Position numbers and translations under genes: made by a program. Below the pieces are notes generated by a model that did not search any database, was not told the origin of the DNA, and worked only from the letters and a program-made list of their open reading frames with translations. Positions 11,930 through 20,455 of a stretch of 64,000 nucleotides of DNA are shown piece after piece. Numbering within the stretch: the stretch's first letter is position 1; the number at the start of each line of letters is the position of its first letter. The DNA comes from Brevundimonas naejangsanensis DSM 23858 (lineage in GTDB: Bacteria; Pseudomonadota; Alphaproteobacteria; Caulobacterales; Caulobacteraceae), in contig NZ_ATXN01000003.1 in NCBI RefSeq assembly GCF_000421705.1, forward strand, positions 345,182 through 409,181, given 5' to 3'.

Positions 11930-12307
11930 TCAGTGCGCCCGCGCCGCCTTGACCGCCGACTCCACCGTCCCGCCGAAGAAGACGGCGGCGATGATGATCA
12001 GCAGGCCGTAATCGTGTCCGGGGAAGACCAGCGGCACGCCCGCCGCCAGGATGATCAGCGCCGGAAACAGGCTAGCCCAGACGGCGGTTGAGGCGGCGTG
12101 AGGATGGATCATCGGCGGACGCTGCATTCCCATCCGCCTGGCCATGATGCCGTTCAGCGGCACGAAGGCTGCGGGCACGATGATCGCAATCGCCAGATAT
12201 TTGATCAGTTGGCCCGGCGCGCCGAACAGGGTCGCCGTGGCGATCAGCAGGATCAGCGGAATGGCCGTGGCGACGGCCAGCAGCAGGTTGGGCTCGATAC
12301 GCTTCAA
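11930..12307 (-). CDS. Small four-helix membrane protein
   Basis: This 125-residue protein has four predicted membrane segments (about residues 8-28, 34-53, 70-90 and 98-118). I do not recognise a family. It begins with TTG whose last bases overlap the phaC stop (TTGA), so its translation is probably coupled to PHA synthase. A conserved role in polyester granule metabolism is possible from position only. Confidence 0.72.
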   Translation of the reverse strand: MKRIEPNLLLAVATAIPLILLIATATLFGAPGQLIKYLAIAIIVPAAFVPLNGIMARRMGMQRPPMIHPHAASTAVWASLFPALIILAAGVPLVFPGHDYGLLIIIAAVFFGGTVESAVKAARAH

Positions 12308-14274
12308 GACTTCACTTTCACATAGGCGCCGGGCGCCGGTTCGATAGGCTTCAGCGGCCCGGCTTTAGGATCGCGAGCAGAGATTTTCTCGCCCGACTTC
12401 GCGCCCAGCCAATCGGCCCAGTGCGACCACCAACTGCCTGGATGCTGCTGCGCCTCCGCTTGCCATTCCTCAAGCGTTTCGGGAAGGGCGGCGTTGACCC
12501 AGTGCTGATACTTGTTGGCGGACGGCGGGTTGATGACCCCGGCGATGTGGCCCGATCCGGCCAGCGTATAGGTCACCGGCCCGCCGAACAGCCGCGCCGA
12601 GCGATATACCGAGTTCATCGGTGCGATGTGATCCTCGCGGCTGGCCTGGAAGTAGAGGGGGATGTGGACCTTCGACAGGTCGATGGCCTCGCCGTCGATC
12701 TTCAGTTCGCCCTTCGCCAGGGCGTTCTGGCCGTACATCAGGCGCAGGTATTGCAGGTGAAGCCGCTTGGGCATCCGCGTCTGGTCGGCGTTCCACGCCA
12801 GAAGGTCGAAGGCGGGCGGCGCCTTGCCCATCAGATAGTTGGACACGAAGAAGGACCAGATCAGGTCATTGGCGCGCAAGGCGTTGAAGGTGTCGGCCAT
12901 CGCCGTGCCGGGCAGGACGCCGCCCGCCTCGTCCATCAGCCGCTCGATCTCGGCCAGCCAGTGCTCGTCGGTGAACAGCAGCAGGTCGCCCGCCTCGGCG
13001 AAGTCGTGCTGGGCCGCGAAGAAGGTGGCGGAGGCGACGCGGTCGTCCCCCTTGGCCGCCATGTGCGCCAGGGTGGCGCCCAGCATGGTGCCGCCGATGC
13101 AGTAGCCGACGGCGTTCAGATGTTTCTGGTCAGTCTGCTCCAGCGTCTTCTCGACGGCGCGATAGACGCCCTTCTTCATATAGTCGTCGAGGCCGAACTC
13201 AGCCTTGTCGCGGTCCGGGTTGACCCACGAGCAGACGAAGACGGTGAAGCCCTGCGCGCTCAGCCAGCGGATCAGGGAATTCGCCGGCTGCAGGTCCATG
13301 ATGTAGAATTTGTTGATCCACGGCGGGAAGATCAGCAGCGGGACGGCGTGCTGCTGATCCGTCGCGGCGTCGTACTGGATCAGTTCGAACAGCTCATCGC
13401 GCCAGACGACCTGGCCTGGCGCCGTGGCGACGTTTTCGCCCAGGACGAAGCGGCCATAATCGGCCTGACTGATCTTCAGCGACCCGGCGCCGCGCTCCAG
13501 ATCGGCGGCGAAGTTCTGCATCCCGCGCACCAGGGATTCGCCGCTGGTCTCGGCCAAGGCCTTCAGCGCCACAGGGTTCGACGCCAGGAAGTTGGCGGGC
13601 GAGAAGGCGTCGGTCAGCAGGCGGGTGAAGAACTCGGCGCGGCGTTTCACGCGCGGGTCCACATCCTCGACGCTGGAGACCAGGCTGTTCATCCAGTCCG
13701 AGGTGGCTAGATAGGACTGGCGCATCATGTCGAACATGGGGTTCTCGGACCACGCAGGGTCGCGGAACCGCTTGTCGGACGGGGCGGGGCTGTCGACCGT
13801 CTCACCCATCGCCCGGCGGGTCGTGGTCGACCACAGCTCCATATAGCGGCCGAACAGGTCGGCCTGGGCCTGAAACAGCTTTTCGGGGCGGGCGGCCAGA
13901 CTGGTCATGACCGAGGACATGGCCGGGGCCACATTGAACGGGTCGGGCGACAGGGCGGCGGGGCGGTCGGCCTGCGATAGAGCCGCCTCGGCCACCGCCG
14001 TCTGAGCCATCATCGCCGCCTTGGCGAGGTTCAACGACAGGGTTTCCAGCTGCTGACGCTGTTCGGTGCTGAAGGCCATGAAGTCGGGCGCGGAGGAGGG
14101 GGCTTCGTCCTGCGGCGTCGGTTCCGGGGCGGGCGCCGGTTGCGGCTGTTCAGGCGGTGCAGCGGCCTTCCTGGCGCGCGGCTTGGCTGAGGTCGGGCGG
14201 CCAGCCTTGCGCGGCGCGGGCGCCTCGGCGGGCGCTGTCTGCTGGAGCGGGGCCTTGGTCGGGCGCTTGGCCAT
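12304..14274 (-). CDS. phaC: Class I poly(3-hydroxyalkanoate) synthase
   Basis: PhaC polymerises hydroxyacyl-CoA into storage polyester at the granule surface. The 656-residue product has an N-terminal Ala/Pro/Lys-rich tail (residues 1-65) and the PhaC N domain (DPAWSENPMFDMMRQSYLA). The alpha/beta-hydrolase core has the lipase-like box GYCIGG with the catalytic cysteine, the aspartate in SREDHIAP and the histidine in GSGHIAGV. The length and lack of a PhaE or PhaR partner fit class I. The frame is open further upstream, but ATG 14274 has GGAGG seven bases before it. The membrane-protein gene downstream overlaps its stop. Confidence 0.95.
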   Translation of the reverse strand: MAKRPTKAPLQQTAPAEAPAPRKAGRPTSAKPRARKAAAPPEQPQPAPAPEPTPQDEAPSSAPDFMAFSTEQRQQLETLSLNLAKAAMMAQTAVAEAALSQADRPAALSPDPFNVAPAMSSVMTSLAARPEKLFQAQADLFGRYMELWSTTTRRAMGETVDSPAPSDKRFRDPAWSENPMFDMMRQSYLATSDWMNSLVSSVEDVDPRVKRRAEFFTRLLTDAFSPANFLASNPVALKALAETSGESLVRGMQNFAADLERGAGSLKISQADYGRFVLGENVATAPGQVVWRDELFELIQYDAATDQQHAVPLLIFPPWINKFYIMDLQPANSLIRWLSAQGFTVFVCSWVNPDRDKAEFGLDDYMKKGVYRAVEKTLEQTDQKHLNAVGYCIGGTMLGATLAHMAAKGDDRVASATFFAAQHDFAEAGDLLLFTDEHWLAEIERLMDEAGGVLPGTAMADTFNALRANDLIWSFFVSNYLMGKAPPAFDLLAWNADQTRMPKRLHLQYLRLMYGQNALAKGELKIDGEAIDLSKVHIPLYFQASREDHIAPMNSVYRSARLFGGPVTYTLAGSGHIAGVINPPSANKYQHWVNAALPETLEEWQAEAQQHPGSWWSHWADWLGAKSGEKISARDPKAGPLKPIEPAPGAYVKVKS

Positions 14275-14335
14275 GGCGAACCTCCGTTGGGGACGAGCGA
14301 ATGCGCGCGCCTTCCTCCCGACGCGATGATGGCAT

Positions 14336-14812
14336 ATGTCAGTAACGGAAATGAACGCGCTTATGCTGAAAAAGACGGGATGGACGGCGGCCTGGGGGGC
14401 GACCCTCAGTTCAGCGCTGATTTTGGGCGGCTGCGTCGGGGCTTTCGAGCCGAAAACCGACCCGACCTCGCCGTTGGCGCCCCGCATCCAGCAACTGGTC
14501 GATGAGAATCGCCAATATCCGCGCTGGGCCGATTTCCCGCGCAGCAGTACGCCCTTGCCGCCGCCGACTGAAATCGCCGCCGATGTGGGACGCCTGCAAG
14601 GCCGCAGCGCTGCTCTGACGGCCGAGATGGCCCGTATCGACTGGACGCTGAACAGCGACCCGGCTGCGTTTCTCGCCGAGATCAATCGTCGCCTGGACGC
14701 CAGCCAGATGTCGCCCCAGACGCTGAAGACGGCGCAGGAGGTCGAAGCCTACGCCGAGGAGCTGCGCCGTCGCGCCACGCCGCCGCCGCCTATCGACCGC
14801 CCGCGTTTCTGA
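14336..14812 (+). CDS. Hypothetical lipoprotein
   Basis: This 158-residue protein has a lipoprotein signal ending in LILGGC near residue 33. The mature part has Pro-rich ends and helical heptad-like stretches (LQGRSAALTAEMARI, VEAYAEELRRRA). It has no enzyme motifs. Starts at 14336, 14351 or 14363 are all possible; the last gives the most standard signal (MLKKTGW). It is divergent from phaC. The family is unknown to me. Confidence 0.72.
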   Translation: MSVTEMNALMLKKTGWTAAWGATLSSALILGGCVGAFEPKTDPTSPLAPRIQQLVDENRQYPRWADFPRSSTPLPPPTEIAADVGRLQGRSAALTAEMARIDWTLNSDPAAFLAEINRRLDASQMSPQTLKTAQEVEAYAEELRRRATPPPPIDRPRF

Positions 14813-14994
14813 GGCGCACGACCGCCTTGGACGCAGCCGCGATTTAGGAGGCATGAGGCGCGCAGATCGCGTCCAGTCTCGAATCCCGCGATCCTGAACG
14901 CTTCGGCCGCAGGGCCGTCGCTCGAATCTGCTGCAAAGGTCCGCATGGCCCGTTCTGTCTTCATCGCCGCTTTTTTCGTCGGACGGACCTTCTG

Positions 14995-16797
14995 ATGGCG
15001 GACGGTTACGGCGCGTCCGCCTTTTTGGGCGTCAGCCGCTCTCTGTCGGGGCGGGCGTGGCGGCAGCGTCCGGCCGAAGCGGCGACGACCCGCGCCCATA
15101 TGCAGGCGCTGGGGCTGGACGAGGTGATGGCCCGCGCCCTGTCGGCGCGCGGCGTGGCGGCGGATCAGGGCGCAGACTTCCTGAAACCGACGCTGAAGGC
15201 GCTGTTTCCCGATCCGTCCAGCTTCATGGACATGGACGCCGCAGCCGCCGCGATCGTCGATGCCTTGCAGGGCGACGCCAGCATCCACGTCTTCGCCGAT
15301 TACGATGTAGACGGGGCGTCCAGCGCGGCGCTGCTGGTCCGCTGGTTCCGGGCGCTGGGCGCCGACCTGCCGATCTATGTGCCGGATCGCCTGACCGAGG
15401 GTTACGGCCCCAGCGCGCGGGCCTTTGACACGCTGAAGGCACGCGGCGCCGACCTGGTTATCACTGTCGACTGCGGCGCGGCGGCCAATGAGGCGGTGGC
15501 CCATGCGGCCGCCATCGGCCTGAAGGTCGTGGTTATCGATCACCATATGATGCGCGAAGAACCGCCCGCCTGCCTCGCCGTGGTCAATCCGAACCGGCCG
15601 GGCTGCGGCTCTGGCCAGGGCAATCTGGCGGCGGCGGGCGTGGTCTTCGTCCTGCTGGCGGCTCTGAACCGCGAGGCGCGCGGGCGCGGCCTGTTTGAAG
15701 GCAAGTCTGAACCGGATATCCGCCAGTGGCTGGACCTGGCGGCGATGGGCGCCATCTGCGACGTGACGGGCCTGACCGGCTTCAACCGCGCCCTGACCAG
15801 TCTGGGGCTGGGAGTGATGTCGCACTGGCGCAATCCGGGTCTGCGCGCCCTACTGGCGGCGGCGGGGAGCGAGCCGGGACCGGCCAAGACCAACCACGCG
15901 GGCTTTATTCTGGGGCCGCGCATCAATGCGGGCGGTCGGATCGGCAAGTCGGATCTGGGCGCGCGCCTGTTGTCCACAGACGACGCCGACGAAGCAAGGT
16001 TGCTGGCGCAGGAGCTGGACGCCCTGAACCTCGCACGGCGCGAGGTCGAGACCGAAGTCACGGAACAGGCCGTCCGCCACGTCGAGGCGACGGGCGCCCA
16101 TGCCGACGATAGCGCCGCCGTAGTTGTCAGCGGCGAAGACTGGCACCCCGGCGTGGTCGGCATCGTCGCCGGGCGCCTGCGCGAACGCTGGAGGAAGCCG
16201 GTCATCGTCATCGGCGTCGACGCCATCAATGGCTTGGGCAAGGGCTCGGGTCGGTCACAGCCGGGCATGAATCTGGGCCGAGCGGTGCAGGCGGCGTGGA
16301 ACGAGGGGCTGCTGATCGCGGGCGGCGGTCACGCCATGGCGGCGGGGCTGACGATCGCGGCCGACCGCATCGACGAACTGCGCGCCTTCCTCAACGACCG
16401 CCTGTCGGCCGAGCGCGTCGAGGCGGTGGCTCAGGACTGGGTCGAGATCGACGCCCTGATCGATCCGCGCGCCGCCACCCGCGATCTGTTCGATGCGTTC
16501 GAACAACTGGCCCCCTACGGCCCCGCCAACCCTGAACCCTTGTTCGCGCTGGAAGGGGTGCAAGCGCGCGAGCCAGTCGCCATGAACGGCGGCCATGTTC
16601 GGTGCCGTCTGGTCGGGCCGGACGGCGCCTCGGTGCGGGCCATCGCCTGGCGCTGCGCCGATCTGCCGACGGGCAAGGCGCTGCTGGCGGGGCAGGGCGG
16701 GTTGAACCTGGCGGGCCGCTTGAAAGCCGACGATTGGAACGGCCGTCGCGGCGTGCAGTTCGAGATCGAGGACGTCGCCGATCCGCGCATGGTCTGA
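14995..16797 (+). CDS. recJ: Single-stranded-DNA-specific exonuclease RecJ
   Basis: RecJ degrades single-stranded DNA 5' to 3' in recombination and mismatch repair. The 600-residue product has the DHH phosphoesterase motifs FADYDVDGASSAALL, VDCGAAANEAV and IDHHMMREEP. Also visible are the later metal motif region (MGAICDVTGL), the DHHA1 motif GGGHAMAAGLT and a C-terminal OB-like domain. The start ATG overlaps the stop of a 16-codon open frame (TGATG, 14945-14995) that has its own AAAGG, so translation may be coupled to a small leader. Confidence 0.94.
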   Translation: MADGYGASAFLGVSRSLSGRAWRQRPAEAATTRAHMQALGLDEVMARALSARGVAADQGADFLKPTLKALFPDPSSFMDMDAAAAAIVDALQGDASIHVFADYDVDGASSAALLVRWFRALGADLPIYVPDRLTEGYGPSARAFDTLKARGADLVITVDCGAAANEAVAHAAAIGLKVVVIDHHMMREEPPACLAVVNPNRPGCGSGQGNLAAAGVVFVLLAALNREARGRGLFEGKSEPDIRQWLDLAAMGAICDVTGLTGFNRALTSLGLGVMSHWRNPGLRALLAAAGSEPGPAKTNHAGFILGPRINAGGRIGKSDLGARLLSTDDADEARLLAQELDALNLARREVETEVTEQAVRHVEATGAHADDSAAVVVSGEDWHPGVVGIVAGRLRERWRKPVIVIGVDAINGLGKGSGRSQPGMNLGRAVQAAWNEGLLIAGGGHAMAAGLTIAADRIDELRAFLNDRLSAERVEAVAQDWVEIDALIDPRAATRDLFDAFEQLAPYGPANPEPLFALEGVQAREPVAMNGGHVRCRLVGPDGASVRAIAWRCADLPTGKALLAGQGGLNLAGRLKADDWNGRRGVQFEIEDVADPRMV

Positions 16798-16912
16798 AAC
16801 CGTCAGCCTTGGCCGTGAAACGACGCAGGTCTTTGAAAAAGTCGCATAAATCCGCTTCGCCGAGCTTGCCATAGGCGGAATCGGCGGCTATCTACACGGT
16901 CCTCCGCGCAGC

Positions 16913-16987
16913 GGTCCCTTCGTCTATCGGTTAGGACGCCAGGTTTTCAACCTGGAAAGAGGGGTTCGATTCCCCTAGGGACTGCCA
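16913..16987 (+). tRNA. tRNA-Glu (TTC)
   Basis: This is a 75-nt cloverleaf with encoded CCA. The acceptor stem is GGTCCCT/AGGGACT, the anticodon loop is TTTTCAA with anticodon TTC, and the T arm is GGGGTTCGATTCCCC. It is the first of two nearly identical copies. Confidence 0.97.
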
Positions 16988-17170
16988 CGCGGAGTTTATC
17001 TCCCCTGACAATTCAAGCTGTTTCACCGCCGTGATTTCGCGCGTCTGCGTACTTGTTTCGTACGCGCCGATCCGCGCCGGACGGTCGACTTGCCGTTTTT
17101 TTGAAAAAGCGCGCAGCAGCCTCTTGCGTCGCCGAAAAGGGACGGCTATCAGGCCGCTCCTCCGCGCAGC

Positions 17171-17245
17171 GGTCCCTTCGTCTATCGGTTAGGACGTCAG
17201 GTTTTCAACCTGAAAAGAGGGGTTCGATTCCCCTAGGGACTGCCA
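17171..17245 (+). tRNA. tRNA-Glu (TTC), second copy
   Basis: It is identical to the copy at 16913 except for one base pair of the anticodon stem (T-A instead of C-G), a compensatory change that keeps the fold. Short flanks (CCTCCGCGCAGC before, CCACGCGGAGTTT after) are duplicated too. Confidence 0.97.
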
Positions 17246-17426
17246 CGCGGAGTTTTATCTCCCCCGACATCGTCAAAATCCTTCAGCGCGTCATTGCAAC
17301 GCGCAGTTGCGCGCCGCCTTGCGTTCTTGACAATAATGTGGCGTAAAATGGGCAGCGAGATTGCCAATCTTGGTGTACCCGTGTTATGGTGACTGTCCCG
17401 GTGTGTTCGGGCGGGGGTGTTAGGTG

Positions 17427-17966
17427 ATGAGTTTCGAAGAGAGCGATACGCTTGAGACCGTAAAGGTCGCGGGCACGGTCAAATGGTTCGACGCGGGCAA
17501 GGGATACGGCTTCATCGTTCCTGACGATCCGGCTCTGACTGAATCTCGTGATGTCCTGCTTCATGTCACCAGCCTGCGCCAGGCCGGGCACGAACTGGCG
17601 GGCGAGGGCGCGGCCATCACCTGCGAATGCGCCAAGCGGACCAAGGGCTGGCAGGTTGTGACGGTCATTGATCTGGATGCGGCCGTGGCGGCGCCTGTGA
17701 TGCGCCGGGAAAGCATCCGGCCCTCGTCCATTGGTCAGGCTTTCTCTGCTGACACGCCGCTGGAAGCGGCTGTGGTCAAATGGTTCAATCGCACCAAGGG
17801 CTATGGATTCGTGGTGCGTGACGGCCAGGATGGCGATATCTTCGTTCACGTTGAGACGCTGCGACGCTGCGGCCTAGACGACCTGCTGCCGGGCGATCCG
17901 GTCAGCGTTCGCTTCGCCGAAGGTCCCAAGGGCCTCGTGGTGGCTGATATCAGACCGGGCGGCTGA
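17427..17966 (+). CDS. Double cold-shock-domain protein
   Basis: The 179-residue protein contains two cold-shock domains, at about residues 10-75 and 110-178. Each has RNA-binding motifs: [13 protein letters not shown] and VLLHV in the first, [13 protein letters not shown] and IFVHV in the second. Such proteins bind single-stranded nucleic acid and act as RNA chaperones. Two-domain forms are known in Caulobacter, where some are induced in stationary phase rather than cold. GTG 17424 is possible, but ATG 17427 is the more likely start. It is followed 18 bp later by the DUF192 lipoprotein gene, so the two may share a message. Confidence 0.9.
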   Translation: MSFEESDTLETVKVAGTVKWFDAGKGYGFIVPDDPALTESRDVLLHVTSLRQAGHELAGEGAAITCECAKRTKGWQVVTVIDLDAAVAAPVMRRESIRPSSIGQAFSADTPLEAAVVKWFNRTKGYGFVVRDGQDGDIFVHVETLRRCGLDDLLPGDPVSVRFAEGPKGLVVADIRPGG

Positions 17967-17984
17967 GTTCGTCCGTAAGGGACG

Positions 17985-18467
17985 ATGATGATGAACCTTA
18001 CTCGCCGTTTGGCTCTGGGGGCGGCCCTGGGGATCGCCGTGACGGCTTCGGCCTGCGCGCCCACCGGGCCGATGGATGGCGCGGGGCGACCGCTTGAGGC
18101 CCTGTCCATCGTTACATCGACGGGCGAGCACAAATTCATGGTGGAAATCGCGGACGACGACGCCGAACGCGCGCGCGGTCTGATGTTCCGCCCGCCGCTG
18201 GAAGACGATCGCGGAATGCTGTTCCAGTTTCCGGCGGCGTCCGAGCAGAGCTTCTGGATGAAGAACACGCCCAGTTCGCTGGACATCCTCTACATCGATC
18301 CGCGCGGCCGCATCGTCTCCATCGCCAGCCACACGACGCCGAACTCAGAGGCGCCGATTCCCTCGAACGGCGCAGCCAACGGGGTGCTGGAACTGCGTGC
18401 GGGACGGGCGGACGAGATCGGCGCCAAGCCGGGCGACACGGTGAAACACCCTTTCTTTCGCCCTTGA
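17985..18467 (+). CDS. DUF192 lipoprotein
   Basis: This 160-residue secreted protein has a signal peptide with lipobox-like TASAC near residue 25, then the DUF192 domain. The conserved core ERARGLMFRPPLEDDRGMLF, the SFWMKNTPSSLDILYID segment and VLELRAG are all visible. The domain's function is not established. Up to three ATG codons start the frame (17985, 17988, 17991); AAGGGA precedes them. Confidence 0.88.
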   Translation: MMMNLTRRLALGAALGIAVTASACAPTGPMDGAGRPLEALSIVTSTGEHKFMVEIADDDAERARGLMFRPPLEDDRGMLFQFPAASEQSFWMKNTPSSLDILYIDPRGRIVSIASHTTPNSEAPIPSNGAANGVLELRAGRADEIGAKPGDTVKHPFFRP

Positions 18468-18535
18468 CCGACTAAGGCGCCGCTTAGGCCGTTGCGGCGC
18501 CGCCGCCGACGTGCCATGAGAGCGCTCCGTCGGTC

Positions 18536-18614
<79 letters not shown>

Positions 18615-18736
18615 GTTTAAGCCCTTTTGGGCTGGATGAGTTTTACACGCGTCCACGCGCGCAAGCGCTGCCTCTCAATCGGTTTTCTCGCTGGTTTTGG
18701 TTTCCCCAAAACAGACCCTTTGAACTTCATCTATGG

Positions 18737-19471
18737 ATGATAGCGGAACTTGTTGATAGGGCCGGTTTGAGCGAAGTTCGGTCTATGATCGCGACTACGG
18801 CTCCATTGACGACGCTCGGGTTAGCTGGCGATGGCGATGACCTCGACGTTCTAGTCGCGGTTGAACGGTCGTTCGGTCTTTCTTTCGAGGACGAGGAAAC
18901 TTCTTCCTGGCAAACCGTAGGCGATTTTTACGAAGCCGTTCTGAGCAAGCTCGCTACGACGGCGATTCAAGGCAAGTGCTCGACTTCGATGGCGTTCTAT
19001 GATGTCCGGCGGTTTCTACGGAGCAGGGGAAGCGCTGGTGTTATCCGCCCGTCGACAAAGCTCCGGGACCTAACGCGGATACGTCAGGCTGCCGTGCTGA
19101 AGGCGTTGGCCGAAGAGACGGAAACGGCGCCTGTTCCCTTGACCTTGGGGTGGAAGTTTTTTCCGGGGATCGCGCTGCTGATATTCGGCATTGCCGGCCT
19201 TCTAGTCTCTCATTCCCCGATCATGATTGTTCTTTCGGCTATGGGAATTGTTGCGGGCTGGGTTGTCGTTCGCTCTGGCGCCGCATCATTCGGAATGAAG
19301 CCCGTTGGCGATCTTTCGACCGAAATTGCGCGGTCCAACTTCGCCGTTTTCGCCGCCAAAGGTGCCGACGCTCGGCCGACGACAATCTGGCGGATATTTC
19401 GAGATCTGCTCGCGCAGGAAGCCGGCGTTCGTCCGGAGTTGATTTCCCGCCAGACAAGGTTGTTGGCGTAG
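18737..19471 (+). CDS. Membrane protein with a degenerate acyl-carrier-like domain
   Basis: The ATG at 18737 gives 244 residues; the frame runs back through tRNA-Pro, which is an artefact. Residues 5-70 resemble an acyl carrier protein (DDLDVLVAVERSFGLSF, then TVGDFYEAVLSKL), but the phosphopantetheine serine position is not conserved (GDGDDLD). Two hydrophobic helices follow at about 140-185. The C-terminal stretch TTIWRIFRDLLAQEAGV could be the start of a second, truncated carrier-like domain. GC content is lower than its surroundings, and it lies directly behind tRNA-Pro, so acquisition by transfer is possible. Function unknown. Confidence 0.6.
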   Translation: MIAELVDRAGLSEVRSMIATTAPLTTLGLAGDGDDLDVLVAVERSFGLSFEDEETSSWQTVGDFYEAVLSKLATTAIQGKCSTSMAFYDVRRFLRSRGSAGVIRPSTKLRDLTRIRQAAVLKALAEETETAPVPLTLGWKFFPGIALLIFGIAGLLVSHSPIMIVLSAMGIVAGWVVVRSGAASFGMKPVGDLSTEIARSNFAVFAAKGADARPTTIWRIFRDLLAQEAGVRPELISRQTRLLA

Positions 19472-19601
19472 CGCCGAGCAGACCATTCGAACGTCGCTTA
19501 TGGGTCGTGAAGCGAAGTTCGCTTGGGCCTGTAAGACGGGCTTCGCGATCCATATGGACGATGACGCGGCTTCACTTATCGCCGCATCGCTCTGACCCAC
19601 A

Positions 19602-20330
19602 TTACGTCGAGGCGTAGCCGCCGTTGATGGCGTAGGAGAAGCCGATCGGCAGGGCGGCGCGGAACTGGGTGAAGAAGGCCGCCAGTTCGCCCAGCGTCGA
19701 GCGCGGAACGAAGATGATGTCGCCGCGACGCAGGGGCAGAATCTCGCCGCGCGGCGCGCGCAGGTCCAGCACCTTCAGCATGCGCAGATCGCCCGGTCCG
19801 CGTCGGATCAGGGCGCAGTTGCGGGCGTTGGACGTCGGCAGGACGCCGCCCGCCATGATCAGGGCCTGATAGGCGTCGATCTGGCCCGGCATGTCGAACA
19901 TGCCGGGATTGCGGACCTCGCCGTCGATCCAGACCTTGAGCGGACCGGCCTGGCGCAACGTCACCTCGACCTCGGGGCGCAGCAGGTGAGGGGCGTAACC
20001 GGCCGAGATGTCGTCCTCAAGCTCCGACAGGCTGCGCTCGGCGGCGGTCACATGTCCGACGAGCGGCAGGGAGACCCGTCCATCGGGGCCGATCTTCAGC
20101 TGGCGAGTCAGTTCGGTCGCGGTGGGCAGGGCGACCTCGATCTCGTCTCCGGCGTAGAGGCGGTATTCAGGTTCGATATCGGTCCACGGCGCAAAGGGCA
20201 GGTCGCGCGGCAGGTCCGCCACCGTCTGGGGCCGGGGCAGGGCGGCTGACCCGCCGTTGCGACCGCCAGCCGCGCAGCCGGTCAGGCCGGCGCCCAGCGC
20301 CAGAAGAAGCAGGCGGCGATCAACGTCCAT
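19602..20330 (-). CDS. hfsD: Polysaccharide export lipoprotein (Wza/HfsD-like)
   Basis: This 242-residue protein is a short Wza-type outer-membrane export channel subunit. A lipoprotein signal ends in LTGC near residue 19. The poly-export domain follows (EPEYRLYAGDEIEV, IGPDGRVSLPLVG), then a SLBB-like part (VWIDGEVRNPGMF, ALIMAGGV, LRRGDIIFVP). It is divergent from the Wzz-like gene at 20456 across a 125-bp promoter region. By synteny with hfsA and hfsB it is most probably HfsD of holdfast export; a capsule or other exopolysaccharide role cannot be excluded. Confidence 0.8.
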   Translation of the reverse strand: MDVDRRLLLLALGAGLTGCAAGGRNGGSAALPRPQTVADLPRDLPFAPWTDIEPEYRLYAGDEIEVALPTATELTRQLKIGPDGRVSLPLVGHVTAAERSLSELEDDISAGYAPHLLRPEVEVTLRQAGPLKVWIDGEVRNPGMFDMPGQIDAYQALIMAGGVLPTSNARNCALIRRGPGDLRMLKVLDLRAPRGEILPLRRGDIIFVPRSTLGELAAFFTQFRAALPIGFSYAINGGYAST

Positions 20331-20455
20331 GAGCGGCCGGGTCCGATCGATTGCGAAACTGAAGTTCCTCCAAGTTGACGCCTTATGGGTAACGGCCGGT
20401 TAACGCCAACGCTTCAAGGTGTCCCGGTCTGACACTGGTGGATAATCCGGCCCGT

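Noticed and set aside
16913..17245. Direct tRNA-Glu repeats as attachment sites of an excised element
   Set aside because: Only 183 bp lie between them, with no integrase; the flanks are duplicated too, which fits simple tandem duplication.
19150..19617. Frame extending past the end of the carrier-like membrane protein
   Set aside because: The composition is Arg/Ser-rich shadow-like and does not restore a carrier domain; a frameshift could not be demonstrated.
20331..20455. CtrA-type TTAA-N7-TTAA sites in the hfsD-hfsA gap
   Set aside because: Only isolated TTAAC half-sites are present, without correct spacing.
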